Below are positions 33,966-41,393 of a stretch of 64,000 nucleotides of DNA, in pieces; the stretch's first letter is position 1; each line of letters starts with the position of its first letter. Source of the DNA: FEN-1219 sp963817615 (lineage in GTDB: Bacteria; Pseudomonadota; Gammaproteobacteria; Steroidobacterales; Rariloculaceae); the NCBI GenBank assembly GCA_963817615.1, contig CAWFPH010000003.1, positions 310,001 to 374,000 of the forward strand. The letters run 5' to 3'. The notes beneath the pieces were generated by a model. That model had not been told where the DNA came from. It saw only the letters and a list, made by a program, of their open reading frames with translations, and ran no database searches. A program made the translations under genes and the position numbers.

Positions 33966-34636
33966 GGCGCGCCTTCCGGAGCCGGCGCGCGGGTTCCGGC
34001 AGGCTCCCGAGTCAGCAGATTGCGCAAGGCGAGGAGCAGCCCCATGCCGAAGAACGCGCCCGGCGGCAGCACCGCGATCAGCATGCCGTCGAAGGGCAGG
34101 TGCAGCGTCGCGTCCGCGCCGGTGGAGCCTGTGAGCAGACGCAAACCGGAGAGCAACGTCCCGTGACCGACCAGCTCGCGCAGCGCTCCGAGCGTGACGA
34201 GCACGCCGAGGAAGCCGCAGCCGGTTGCAAGACCCGACAGCGTTGCTTCGACGACCGGCCGGCGACTCGCAACGGTCTCGGCTTGTGCGAGTAATCCACA
34301 ATTGGTCGCGATCAACGGAATGAAGAGCCCGAGTGCTTCGTGCAGGTCGTCGCGCAGCGCGTGCGTCAGCAAATCGACGCAGGTTACGAGTGAAGCGACG
34401 ACCAGCACGAACAACGGGATCCGCACAGCCGGGACGAGCGCCTTGCGGACCAGCGAGATCAAAGCGTTAGAGATCACGAGCACGGCCGCAGTCGCAAGGC
34501 CGAGCGCGAGACCGTTCACGACGGAGGTCGTGATCGCGAGCAGCGGGCAAAGCCCGAGGAGCTGCACGAGCGCGACGTTGTTGTCCCAGAGTCCGGCGCG
34601 CACGATGTCGCGAGGATGGCTATTCGGCGTGGGCAT
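33962..34636 (-). CDS. rnfE: Rnf complex membrane subunit E
   Basis: 224 residues, six predicted membrane helices. The family start LWDNNVALVQLLGLCPLLAI is near residue 16, and GLFIPLIATNCGLLAQAETV carries a conserved Cys in the fourth helix. RnfE and RnfA are related membrane subunits that together hold an iron-sulfur centre within the membrane of the ferredoxin:NAD oxidoreductase/RsxABCDGE complex. It overlaps rnfG by 17 bases and nth by 3. Confidence 0.93.
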   Translation of the reverse strand: MPTPNSHPRDIVRAGLWDNNVALVQLLGLCPLLAITTSVVNGLALGLATAAVLVISNALISLVRKALVPAVRIPLFVLVVASLVTCVDLLTHALRDDLHEALGLFIPLIATNCGLLAQAETVASRRPVVEATLSGLATGCGFLGVLVTLGALRELVGHGTLLSGLRLLTGSTGADATLHLPFDGMLIAVLPPGAFFGMGLLLALRNLLTREPAGTRAPAPEGAP

Positions 34637-35267
34637 CGGCGGCGGCAGCGGCGGCTGCGCGGTAAAGCTCGTCTTTGTGCTGATCGAAGTATAGCAGCGT
34701 GTTCTTGACGGCTTTCACGACCGCGCGCGAAGTGACCGTCGCTCCGGTGAGCGAGTCGAATTGGCCGTCGTCTTTCTTCACGGCCCAGCCGGACGGCTCC
34801 GGCATCGCGAGGCTCTTGCCGTCGAATTGCAGAATCCAATCGCTCTTCGCGGCGTCGATTCGGTCGCCGAGCCCGGGCGTCTCGCGGTGGCTCACGGCGC
34901 GCACGCCGGTCAGAGTGCCCGACGGCGACACTCCGATCAGCAGATGAATCGGCGCGTTGTAACCGTCGGGCGCGACGCTCGCGAAAATCGTCGCGGCCTG
35001 CCCGCCGTCGTCGCTCAGCACGAACACGTCGATCGCGGCGCCGCCCAGCAGCGGATCGGCTGCGTTGATTCGGACGGCGCGCAGGTCGCGGCCATGCAGG
35101 CCCGGATCGAGCACGCTGTTCAGGCGGGCGACGAGCCGCGCACGCTCGTTCGCCGCGATTCGGTCCTTGCTGAAGTCGTGCGTCGCCTTCACGATGAACG
35201 CGACCGCAACCGCGAGCGTCGCCACGATCGCGGCCGTGCCGAGCAGCCGTGAGTCAAGCTTGGCCAT
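34620..35267 (-). CDS. rnfG: Rnf complex FMN-binding subunit G
   Basis: 215 residues: one N-terminal membrane helix (LLGTAAIVATLAVAVAFIV), then a periplasmic FMN-binding domain. The covalent flavin site is the Thr in DSLTGATVTSRAVVKAV (near residue 179). DPLLGGAAIDVF and ASVAPDGYNAPIHLLIGVS are family features. It overlaps rnfD by 14 bases upstream and rnfE by 17 downstream, so the D-G-E genes form one tight operon. Confidence 0.93.
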   Translation of the reverse strand: MAKLDSRLLGTAAIVATLAVAVAFIVKATHDFSKDRIAANERARLVARLNSVLDPGLHGRDLRAVRINAADPLLGGAAIDVFVLSDDGGQAATIFASVAPDGYNAPIHLLIGVSPSGTLTGVRAVSHRETPGLGDRIDAAKSDWILQFDGKSLAMPEPSGWAVKKDDGQFDSLTGATVTSRAVVKAVKNTLLYFDQHKDELYRAAAAAAADAHAE

Positions 35268-36294
35268 AGATTCGCGGCTGCGTATAGCGATCGATCAGCG
35301 GCACTGCGCCATTCATCAGCAGCACCGCGAACGCGAGGCCGTCCGGGTAGCCGCCCCACGTGCGAATTGCGTAGGTGACGAGCCCTATTCCGGCGCCGTA
35401 GATCAGACGGCCGCGGTTCGTGGTCGCGGCCGAAACGGGATCCGTCGCGATGAAGAACGCCCCCAGCATGCTGGCGCCGCTGAACAGATGAAATCCCGGC
35501 GCCGCAAAGTGATTCGCATCGATGAGGTAGAAGAGGGCGGCCGGCAGCAGTAGACCCGCGAGCAGCGCAACCGGAATTTGCCAACGGATCGTGCCGGTGT
35601 AGAGGAGGTACAACCCACCCAGTGCGACGAGATTGCTGACCCACTCCCAGCCGCGTCCGCCGAAATCCCCGAACAACGATCCGCCGCGCAGCTCTTCGAA
35701 GCTGTGCATCGAGCGCAAGCCTTCCTTCACGATGTCGAGCGGTGTGGCGCGAGTCAGCGTGTCGACGTCGATTGCCGCAGGCAGCTTGCCGGTGAGGGAG
35801 TAGCCGAGCTGCGCAACGAAGCCGAGATGTTGGTAATCGAGATCGCCCATGCGCGGCGGGATCCAATGTGTCATCTCGATCGGAAACGACAGCAGCAGAA
35901 CGACGTAGCCGACCATCGCCGGGTTGAACAAGTTCTTGCCGAGGCCGCCGTAGAGCTGTTTGGCGAGCGCGATCGCGACGCCGGCGCCGACGGCGGGAAT
36001 CCACCAAGGGACGAGCGGCGGCAGCGCGAACGACAAGAGCGCGGCGGTTACCAGCGCGCTGCCGTCGTGTAGCGCGTGACGTGTTCGACGCCCGCGCAGC
36101 CTCAGCACCGCGGCTTCCGATGCGAGCGCCGCGCCCGCGGCAAACACGAAATTGATGGGCAGGCCCCAGCCGAAGAACCAGACGTAGACCACCGCTGCGG
36201 GGGCGAGCGCGTACAGCACCCGGCGCATCACGCGCGGCACGGCCGTGGTCGCGGGCGCGTGCGGCGCCGGAACGACGTCGAAATGCATGGTCAT
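35254..36294 (-). CDS. rnfD: Rnf complex membrane subunit D
   Basis: 346 residues, multiple membrane helices. The flavinylation motif TRATPLD is present (near residue 180), and YGGLGKNLFNPAMVGYVVLL and ATDPVSAATTNRGRLIYGAG are typical of RnfD/NqrB proteins. RnfD carries covalent FMN and riboflavin in the membrane. Its start (ATGACCATG) overlaps the stop of the preceding 71-codon frame. In the usual order rnfC would come immediately before it. Confidence 0.93.
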   Translation of the reverse strand: MTMHFDVVPAPHAPATTAVPRVMRRVLYALAPAAVVYVWFFGWGLPINFVFAAGAALASEAAVLRLRGRRTRHALHDGSALVTAALLSFALPPLVPWWIPAVGAGVAIALAKQLYGGLGKNLFNPAMVGYVVLLLSFPIEMTHWIPPRMGDLDYQHLGFVAQLGYSLTGKLPAAIDVDTLTRATPLDIVKEGLRSMHSFEELRGGSLFGDFGGRGWEWVSNLVALGGLYLLYTGTIRWQIPVALLAGLLLPAALFYLIDANHFAAPGFHLFSGASMLGAFFIATDPVSAATTNRGRLIYGAGIGLVTYAIRTWGGYPDGLAFAVLLMNGAVPLIDRYTQPRIYGQA

Positions 36295-36506
36295 TCGCGG
36301 CTCCGCTCGCCGGTGGCGGCGACTGCGCGGTGCATTGTGCGGCCCGGATGACGCTCGCTGACGTGCTCAACCACGGCCGCGAGCGCTCTCGATCGGCAGT
36401 GCCGCTGCGCGACAGCGTGTCGAGTGCGCAGCGATTCGCCCGGTGAGACCGGCAGGGCGGTCGTCGTCGTTGCGAGACCCGCGGGACTTCCGATGCGGCG
36501 CGGCAT
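36291..36506 (-). CDS. 71-codon open frame in place of rnfB/rnfC
   Basis: A 71-residue frame that begins one base after the rnfA stop and ends in the rnfD start (ATGA overlap), so it fits the operon exactly. The product (MPRRIGSPAGLATTTTALPV then ending TGERSRE) has no membrane segment, no cysteine-rich Fe-S motif and no resemblance to the N-terminus of RnfB or the NADH-binding part of RnfC. It could be the tail of a deleted rnfC or a real small gene; it is Ala/Arg/His-rich, as RnfC tails often are. Codon pattern cannot decide at this length. Confidence 0.35.
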   Translation of the reverse strand: MPRRIGSPAGLATTTTALPVSPGESLRTRHAVAQRHCRSRALAAVVEHVSERHPGRTMHRAVAATGERSRE

Positions 36507-36507
36507 C

Positions 36508-37089
36508 TCAGAGTCGGGCGAAGCCCGCAAAGCCCAAAAACGCGAGCGACAGGATACCTGCGGTCACGAATGCGATGGACGCGCCTCGAAATGCACTCGG
36601 TACATCGGCATGTCTCAGGCGCTCGCGAAGCCCCGCGAGCAGGGCGAGCGCCAGGCCGAATCCGGCGCCGGCTCCGGCCCCGTAGAAGAGCGACGCAACG
36701 AAGCTGCGGCTTGCACCGGAGTTCAGCAGCGCGACGCCGAGGACCGCACAGTTGCTTGCGATCAAGGGCGTGTAGATGCCGAGCACGCGATGCAGCAGCG
36801 GCGAGAGCCGTCGAATCAGCACGTCCGCGAGCTGTACCGATATGCCCACCACGGCGACGAATGCTATGAGCCGCAAGTACTGTAGCTCGAAGCGCCGCAG
36901 CAGCAGGTCATCGACGAGATAGCCGAATCCCGACGACATGGTGAGCACGAGCCCGGTTGCGAGCGCCATGCCGACGGCGCCCTCGAGACGTTGCGAAGCT
37001 CCCATGAATGGGCACAGACCGAGAAACTGCACGAGCACGAAGTTGTTGACGAGTGCCGCGGCCAGCACGATCAACAGAAGCTCGGTCAT
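36508..37089 (-). CDS. rnfA: Rnf complex membrane subunit A
   Basis: 193 residues, six membrane helices. The start ELLLIVLAAALVNNFVLVQF and following GLCPFMGAS, and ASNCAVLGVALLN further on, are the family signature, with one cysteine in each half for the shared Fe-S centre with RnfE. The ATG abuts the metG stop directly (TGA|ATG). It normally heads rnfABCDGE; here B and C are not present downstream. Confidence 0.93.
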   Translation of the reverse strand: MTELLLIVLAAALVNNFVLVQFLGLCPFMGASQRLEGAVGMALATGLVLTMSSGFGYLVDDLLLRRFELQYLRLIAFVAVVGISVQLADVLIRRLSPLLHRVLGIYTPLIASNCAVLGVALLNSGASRSFVASLFYGAGAGAGFGLALALLAGLRERLRHADVPSAFRGASIAFVTAGILSLAFLGFAGFARL

Positions 37090-39123
37090 TCAAGTCACCT
37101 TCATCCCTGGTTTTGCGCCGGCGTCGGGAGAGAGCAGGAACACGCCTTCGCCCGGGGCGCTGGCCGCGAGAACCATTCCCTGCGAAACGCCGAACCGCAT
37201 CTTGCGCGGCTCCAGATTCGCAACCAGGATCACGAGCCGCCCGACGAGCGCCTCCGGTTCATACGCGCGGCGAATGCCTGCGAACACGGTGCGTCGCTCC
37301 GTCCCGACGTCGAGCTCGAGCTTCAGCAGCTTATCCGCGCCTTCCACCAGGCTCGCCTCGAGCACGCGCGCGACCCGCAGATCGGTCTTCGAGAACTGCT
37401 CGAGATCGATTGCAGCGGCGGGCGGCGTTCGCTCTACGGCGGCCACGGCGCTCCCGGCCTCGGATGGCGCCGGGACGCCGGCAGCCGCCCGAGTGTCGGC
37501 GAGAATCGCGTCGACGGCGGCGGGCTCGACGCGTTTGAGGAGCGGTTCGAAACGCTCGATAGCATGATCGAGCAGCGGCGTCGCCGCATCGGTCCAGTCG
37601 AGCTCGCCGGCGCCGAGCAGGCGTTCGGCACGTTCCGTGAGCGACGGCACGACGGGCTTCAAGTACACCATCAGCGTGCGGAACAGGTTCAGCCCGAGCG
37701 TGCAAACGCCGAGCACCTCGGCGGCGGCCTCGGAGTCCTTGGCCAGCAGCCACGGCTTGCGCTCGTCGATGTACTGGTTCGCACGATCGGCAAGCGCCAT
37801 GATTCGCCGGATTGCACGTCCGAACTCGCGCCGCTCGTAGTCCGCGGCGATCGGCTCGGCCGCGGCCGAGAATTCCGCGTACAGCGCTTCGTCGGGCAGC
37901 TGCGTAGCGAGGCGGCCGCCGCCGAGCCGGTGCACGAATCCAGCACACCGGCTTGCGATGTTCACGAGCTTGCCGACGAGATCGGCGTTCACCTTCGCGA
38001 TGAAATCCGCGAAGCTCAAGTCGATGTCCTCGGGCGCGGCACTGAGCTTGGACGCGAAGTAGTAGCGCAGGTAGTCGGGATCGAGGTGCTTCGCGTAGAC
38101 CGCGGCCGGAATGAACGTGCCTCGGCTCTTGGACATCTTTTGCCCGTCGACCGTGAGATGGCCGTGCACGAACACGCCGGTCGGCTTCCGGAACCCTGCA
38201 CCGCTCAGCATCGCGGGCCAGAACAGCGTGTGGAAGTTGACGATGTCCTTGCCGATGAAATGGTACAGCTCGGCCGTGCTTGCAGCGCCCCAGTAGGCGT
38301 CGAAGTCGATGCTTTGCCGACGGCAGAGGTTCAGAAAGCTCGCCATGTAACCGATCGGCGCATCGAACCAGACGTAGAAGAACTTATTCGTCTCGCCCGG
38401 GATCGGGAAGCCGAAATAAGGCGGGTCGCGCGAAATGTCCCAATCCTTGAGGCCGGCTTTGAACCACTCGTCGAGCTTGCGCACGAGCGGCGCATCGACG
38501 ATCTGCGGCACCCACTCCTTGAGCTCGCGCTCGAAGTCGGTCAGCTTGAAGAATACGTGCTCCGATTCGCGGACGCTCGGCGGCGTGCCGGAGAGGGTCG
38601 ACACGGGATCCTTGAGGTCGAGCGGCGTATACGTCGCGCCGCAGTTCTCGCATGAGTCGCCGTACTGATCCGGCTTGCCGCAGACCGGACACGTGCCGCG
38701 CACGTAGCGATCCGGCAGGAACATCTGCCGCTCGACGTCGTAAGCCTGCTTGATGTTCTTTCGGCTCGTGTGGCCGGCGGCCGCGAGCCGCTCGTAAATC
38801 GTCGTCGTGAGCTCACGGTTCTCAGGCGCATGTGTAGTCAGATAGTTGTCGACGCTGACGCGGAACGTGGCGAAATCGCGGGCGTGCGCCGCGCTTACCC
38901 GTTCGATCAACGCCTCAGGCGCGATGCCTTCCTTCTCGGCGCGCAGCATCGTCGGCGTGCCGTGCGCGTCGCTCGCGCAGACGTACAGGCAGCGCTGGCC
39001 GCGCAGCCGCTGGAATCGGACCCAGACGTCCGTCTGCACGTACTCGACCAGGTGACCGATATGCAGTGAATCGTTGGCGTAGGGCAGGGCGCTCGTAACG
39101 AGAATTGTGCGCTTCGCGCTCAC
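37090..39123 (-). CDS. metG: methionyl-tRNA synthetase
   Basis: 677 residues. It charges tRNA-Met. The class I signature HIGH is at 21-24 and the zinc knuckle CPVCG...CENCG near 145-162. KMSKS is near residue 336 (GQKMSKSRGTF), and a C-terminal EMAP-like tRNA-binding domain occupies ~575-677 (FSKTDLRVARVLEASLVEGA). Length matches the long, dimeric bacterial form. It directly precedes rnfA on the same strand. Confidence 0.97.
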   Translation of the reverse strand: MSAKRTILVTSALPYANDSLHIGHLVEYVQTDVWVRFQRLRGQRCLYVCASDAHGTPTMLRAEKEGIAPEALIERVSAAHARDFATFRVSVDNYLTTHAPENRELTTTIYERLAAAGHTSRKNIKQAYDVERQMFLPDRYVRGTCPVCGKPDQYGDSCENCGATYTPLDLKDPVSTLSGTPPSVRESEHVFFKLTDFERELKEWVPQIVDAPLVRKLDEWFKAGLKDWDISRDPPYFGFPIPGETNKFFYVWFDAPIGYMASFLNLCRRQSIDFDAYWGAASTAELYHFIGKDIVNFHTLFWPAMLSGAGFRKPTGVFVHGHLTVDGQKMSKSRGTFIPAAVYAKHLDPDYLRYYFASKLSAAPEDIDLSFADFIAKVNADLVGKLVNIASRCAGFVHRLGGGRLATQLPDEALYAEFSAAAEPIAADYERREFGRAIRRIMALADRANQYIDERKPWLLAKDSEAAAEVLGVCTLGLNLFRTLMVYLKPVVPSLTERAERLLGAGELDWTDAATPLLDHAIERFEPLLKRVEPAAVDAILADTRAAAGVPAPSEAGSAVAAVERTPPAAAIDLEQFSKTDLRVARVLEASLVEGADKLLKLELDVGTERRTVFAGIRRAYEPEALVGRLVILVANLEPRKMRFGVSQGMVLAASAPGEGVFLLSPDAGAKPGMKVT

Positions 39124-39206
39124 TTAGAAGTTGGCTCCGCAACCGATGGAGGCTCGGCGGCGGGTGCGGCCGTCGAGTGGCTCAATTATGCCACTCGGCC
39201 GCGAGC

Positions 39207-40268
39207 TCAGGCGATGTCTTTGTACTGTTCGAACTTCGTCTTCTCGAACGCTTGCAGGTAGGCCTCCTGGCCGGAGATCACGCCGTCTTCGAGCAGCTTC
39301 TTGAGAGAGCTGTCCATCGTGCACATGCCCTCCCGAGCACTCGACTGCATCACGTTCTCGAGCTGCTCGAGCTTGCCCTGGCGAATCAGGTTCGCGGCGG
39401 CGGGCGTGTTGATCAGGATCTCGAGGGCGGCGACTCTGCCGCTGCCATCCTTCCTCTTCAGCAGCTGCTGCGAGACGACGCCGCGCAGCGAAGTCGACAG
39501 CATGTTGCGCACGTGGTCCTGCTTGTCCGAGGGAAAAATGTTGACGACGCGGTCGATCGTCGCGGCCGCGCCGTTGGTGTGCAGCGTGCCCATTACGAGC
39601 ACCCCCATTTCGGCGGCCGTCATCGCGATGCTCATCGTCTCGAGATCGCGCAGCTCGCCCACGAGGATGGCGTCCGGATCTTCGCGCAACGCCGAATGCA
39701 GCGCGTCGGCGAACGACGGGCTGTGGACGCCGACCTCGCGCTGGCTGATCAGGCACAGCTTGCGCTGATGGACGAACTCGATCGGATCCTCGATGGTCAG
39801 GATGTGGCCCTTCGTCCGGCTGTTGATCGCGTCGATCACGCCGGCAAGAGTAGTCGACTTGCCGGAGCCCGTCTTGCCGGTGACGAGAATCAGGCCGCGC
39901 GTCGCGGTCGCAAGCTCGTGCAGCGCCTTCGGCATCTTGAGCTCGTCGAGGGTCAAGGCCTTGGACGGGATCCCTCGGAAGACGGCTCCCACGCCGTTCA
40001 GGTGGCGAAAGACGTTCACCCGAAATCGCGCTACCTCGGGAATGTAATGGGCGAAATCGGCCGAGTCGTGCACGTTGAATTGCTGCAGCGACACCTCGCT
40101 CATGATTCCGAACAGCTCCGCTTTGAGCTCCTCGGGATCGAGACGGTTGTTGTCGAGCGTGATGAGCTCGCCGTGCACCCGCATCCGCGGCGGATCGCCG
40201 GCGATCACATGCAGGTCCGAGCCTTTGCGCAGATTCATGCTGCGCAGGAAATCCTCGATCATCGCCAC
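39207..40268 (-). CDS. pilU: PilT/PilU-family pilus retraction ATPase (second of two)
   Basis: 353 residues. An N-terminal PAS-like cap (GSDLHVIAGDPPRMRVHGEL) precedes the secretion-type ATPase core with Walker A GKTGSGKST, the Asp box, Walker B (DAILVGELRD) and the His box (MGTLHTNGAAATIDR). It would hydrolyse ATP to depolymerise type IV pili. Which of the two copies acts as PilT and which as PilU is uncertain; the label follows gene order only. It is 15 bases after its paralogue and 83 before metG, far from the minor-pilin operon. Confidence 0.85.
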   Translation of the reverse strand: MAMIEDFLRSMNLRKGSDLHVIAGDPPRMRVHGELITLDNNRLDPEELKAELFGIMSEVSLQQFNVHDSADFAHYIPEVARFRVNVFRHLNGVGAVFRGIPSKALTLDELKMPKALHELATATRGLILVTGKTGSGKSTTLAGVIDAINSRTKGHILTIEDPIEFVHQRKLCLISQREVGVHSPSFADALHSALREDPDAILVGELRDLETMSIAMTAAEMGVLVMGTLHTNGAAATIDRVVNIFPSDKQDHVRNMLSTSLRGVVSQQLLKRKDGSGRVAALEILINTPAAANLIRQGKLEQLENVMQSSAREGMCTMDSSLKKLLEDGVISGQEAYLQAFEKTKFEQYKDIA

Positions 40269-40283
40269 GGGGGTTCTCCTCGA

Positions 40284-41387
40284 TCAGCCGCCGGCCGCCC
40301 CGGCGCCGATGTTGCTCGGCAGCACCGTCGTATCGGTGACGAAACGCTCGAACTTCTTGCGATCGTTGGCGTAGCGATAAGCATCGTCGGGGTCGATCAA
40401 TTTGGCGCTGATCGCATTCAACAGCGCCTGATCCATGAGCTGCATTCCAGCGTCCTTGCCGGTTTGCAGCTGGGCCGGGATTTGGTGCGTCTGCTCGGTC
40501 ATGATCAGCTTCGCGATCGCACGGTTCATGATCATGATTTCCACGACTGCGCGCCGGCCCCGTGCGTCGGGCGTCTTCACGAGATTTTGCGTGACGACCG
40601 CGTGCAAGCTGTGCGCGAGGAAGCTCTTGGTTTGCTCGCGCTGATCGGCGGGTAGAGCGTCGATAATGCGGTCGACGGACTTCACCGCGCTCGTGGTATG
40701 CAGCGTCCCTAGCACGAGGTGGCCGGTTTCCGCGGCGGTCATTGCCATGCTGATGGTCTCGCCGTCTCGCAGCTCGCCGACGAGGATCACGTCGGGATCC
40801 TCGCGCAGCGCTGCCCGAACGCCTTCGGCGAAGCTCGGGATGTGGGTGCCGAGCTCGCGCTGCACGACCTGCGATCGTTTGCTGCTGTGCACGAACTCGA
40901 TGGGATCCTCGAGGCTGATGATGTTCGAGTTGCTCGTCTGGTTGAGGTGGTCGATCATCGCGGCCAGCGTCGTCGACTTGCCGGTTCCCGTGGAACCGGT
41001 GATGAGCACCATGCCTTGGTGCAGGTCGCAGAACTTAGCGATGACGGGCGGCAAGCCGAGGCTGTCGAGGCTCGGGATCTGGCTCGGAATGTTCCGAAAC
41101 GTGGCGCCTACGCCGGTCGCTTTGCGGAACACGTTCACGCGAAAGCGGCCGCCGTCGGTGCTGACGTAGGAAAAGTCGAGATCCTGGCCGCGGCGGAAGC
41201 GCTCCCGTTGGGACGTGCTCAAGATCTCGTCGACATAACCCTCGAGCTCGGTGTCGCCGACGTCGCGAAACTTGATCGGCATGAGATCGCCGTGCAGGCG
41301 CAACATCGGTGGGACGCCGACTGCGAGATGGATGTCGGAGCAACCTTGGGCGAGACCGAGCTTGAGGAAAGCGTCAATGCGCGCCAT
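40284..41387 (-). CDS. pilT: PilT/PilU-family pilus retraction ATPase (first of two)
   Basis: 367 residues with the same architecture as its neighbour: cap domain (CSDIHLAVGVPPMLRLHGDL), Walker A GSTGTGKST, Walker B region DVILVGELRD, His box LGTLHTTSAVKSVDR, plus a flexible C-terminal tail (VLPSNIGAGAAGG). The pair differs from classical PilT/PilU in detail, e.g. the ERERFRRGQDLDFSYV loop near residue 60. It begins 6 bases after the HEAT-kinase gene, so expression is probably coupled and the kinase may act on it. Confidence 0.85.
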   Translation of the reverse strand: MARIDAFLKLGLAQGCSDIHLAVGVPPMLRLHGDLMPIKFRDVGDTELEGYVDEILSTSQRERFRRGQDLDFSYVSTDGGRFRVNVFRKATGVGATFRNIPSQIPSLDSLGLPPVIAKFCDLHQGMVLITGSTGTGKSTTLAAMIDHLNQTSNSNIISLEDPIEFVHSSKRSQVVQRELGTHIPSFAEGVRAALREDPDVILVGELRDGETISMAMTAAETGHLVLGTLHTTSAVKSVDRIIDALPADQREQTKSFLAHSLHAVVTQNLVKTPDARGRRAVVEIMIMNRAIAKLIMTEQTHQIPAQLQTGKDAGMQLMDQALLNAISAKLIDPDDAYRYANDRKKFERFVTDTTVLPSNIGAGAAGG

Positions 41388-41393
41388 CGGGGG

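Noticed and set aside
33966..34301. N-terminal extension of Nth to an upstream start
   Set aside because: The extra residues are a shadow of rnfE; the GTG at 33965 puts Lys120, Asp138 and the four cysteines at their standard positions.
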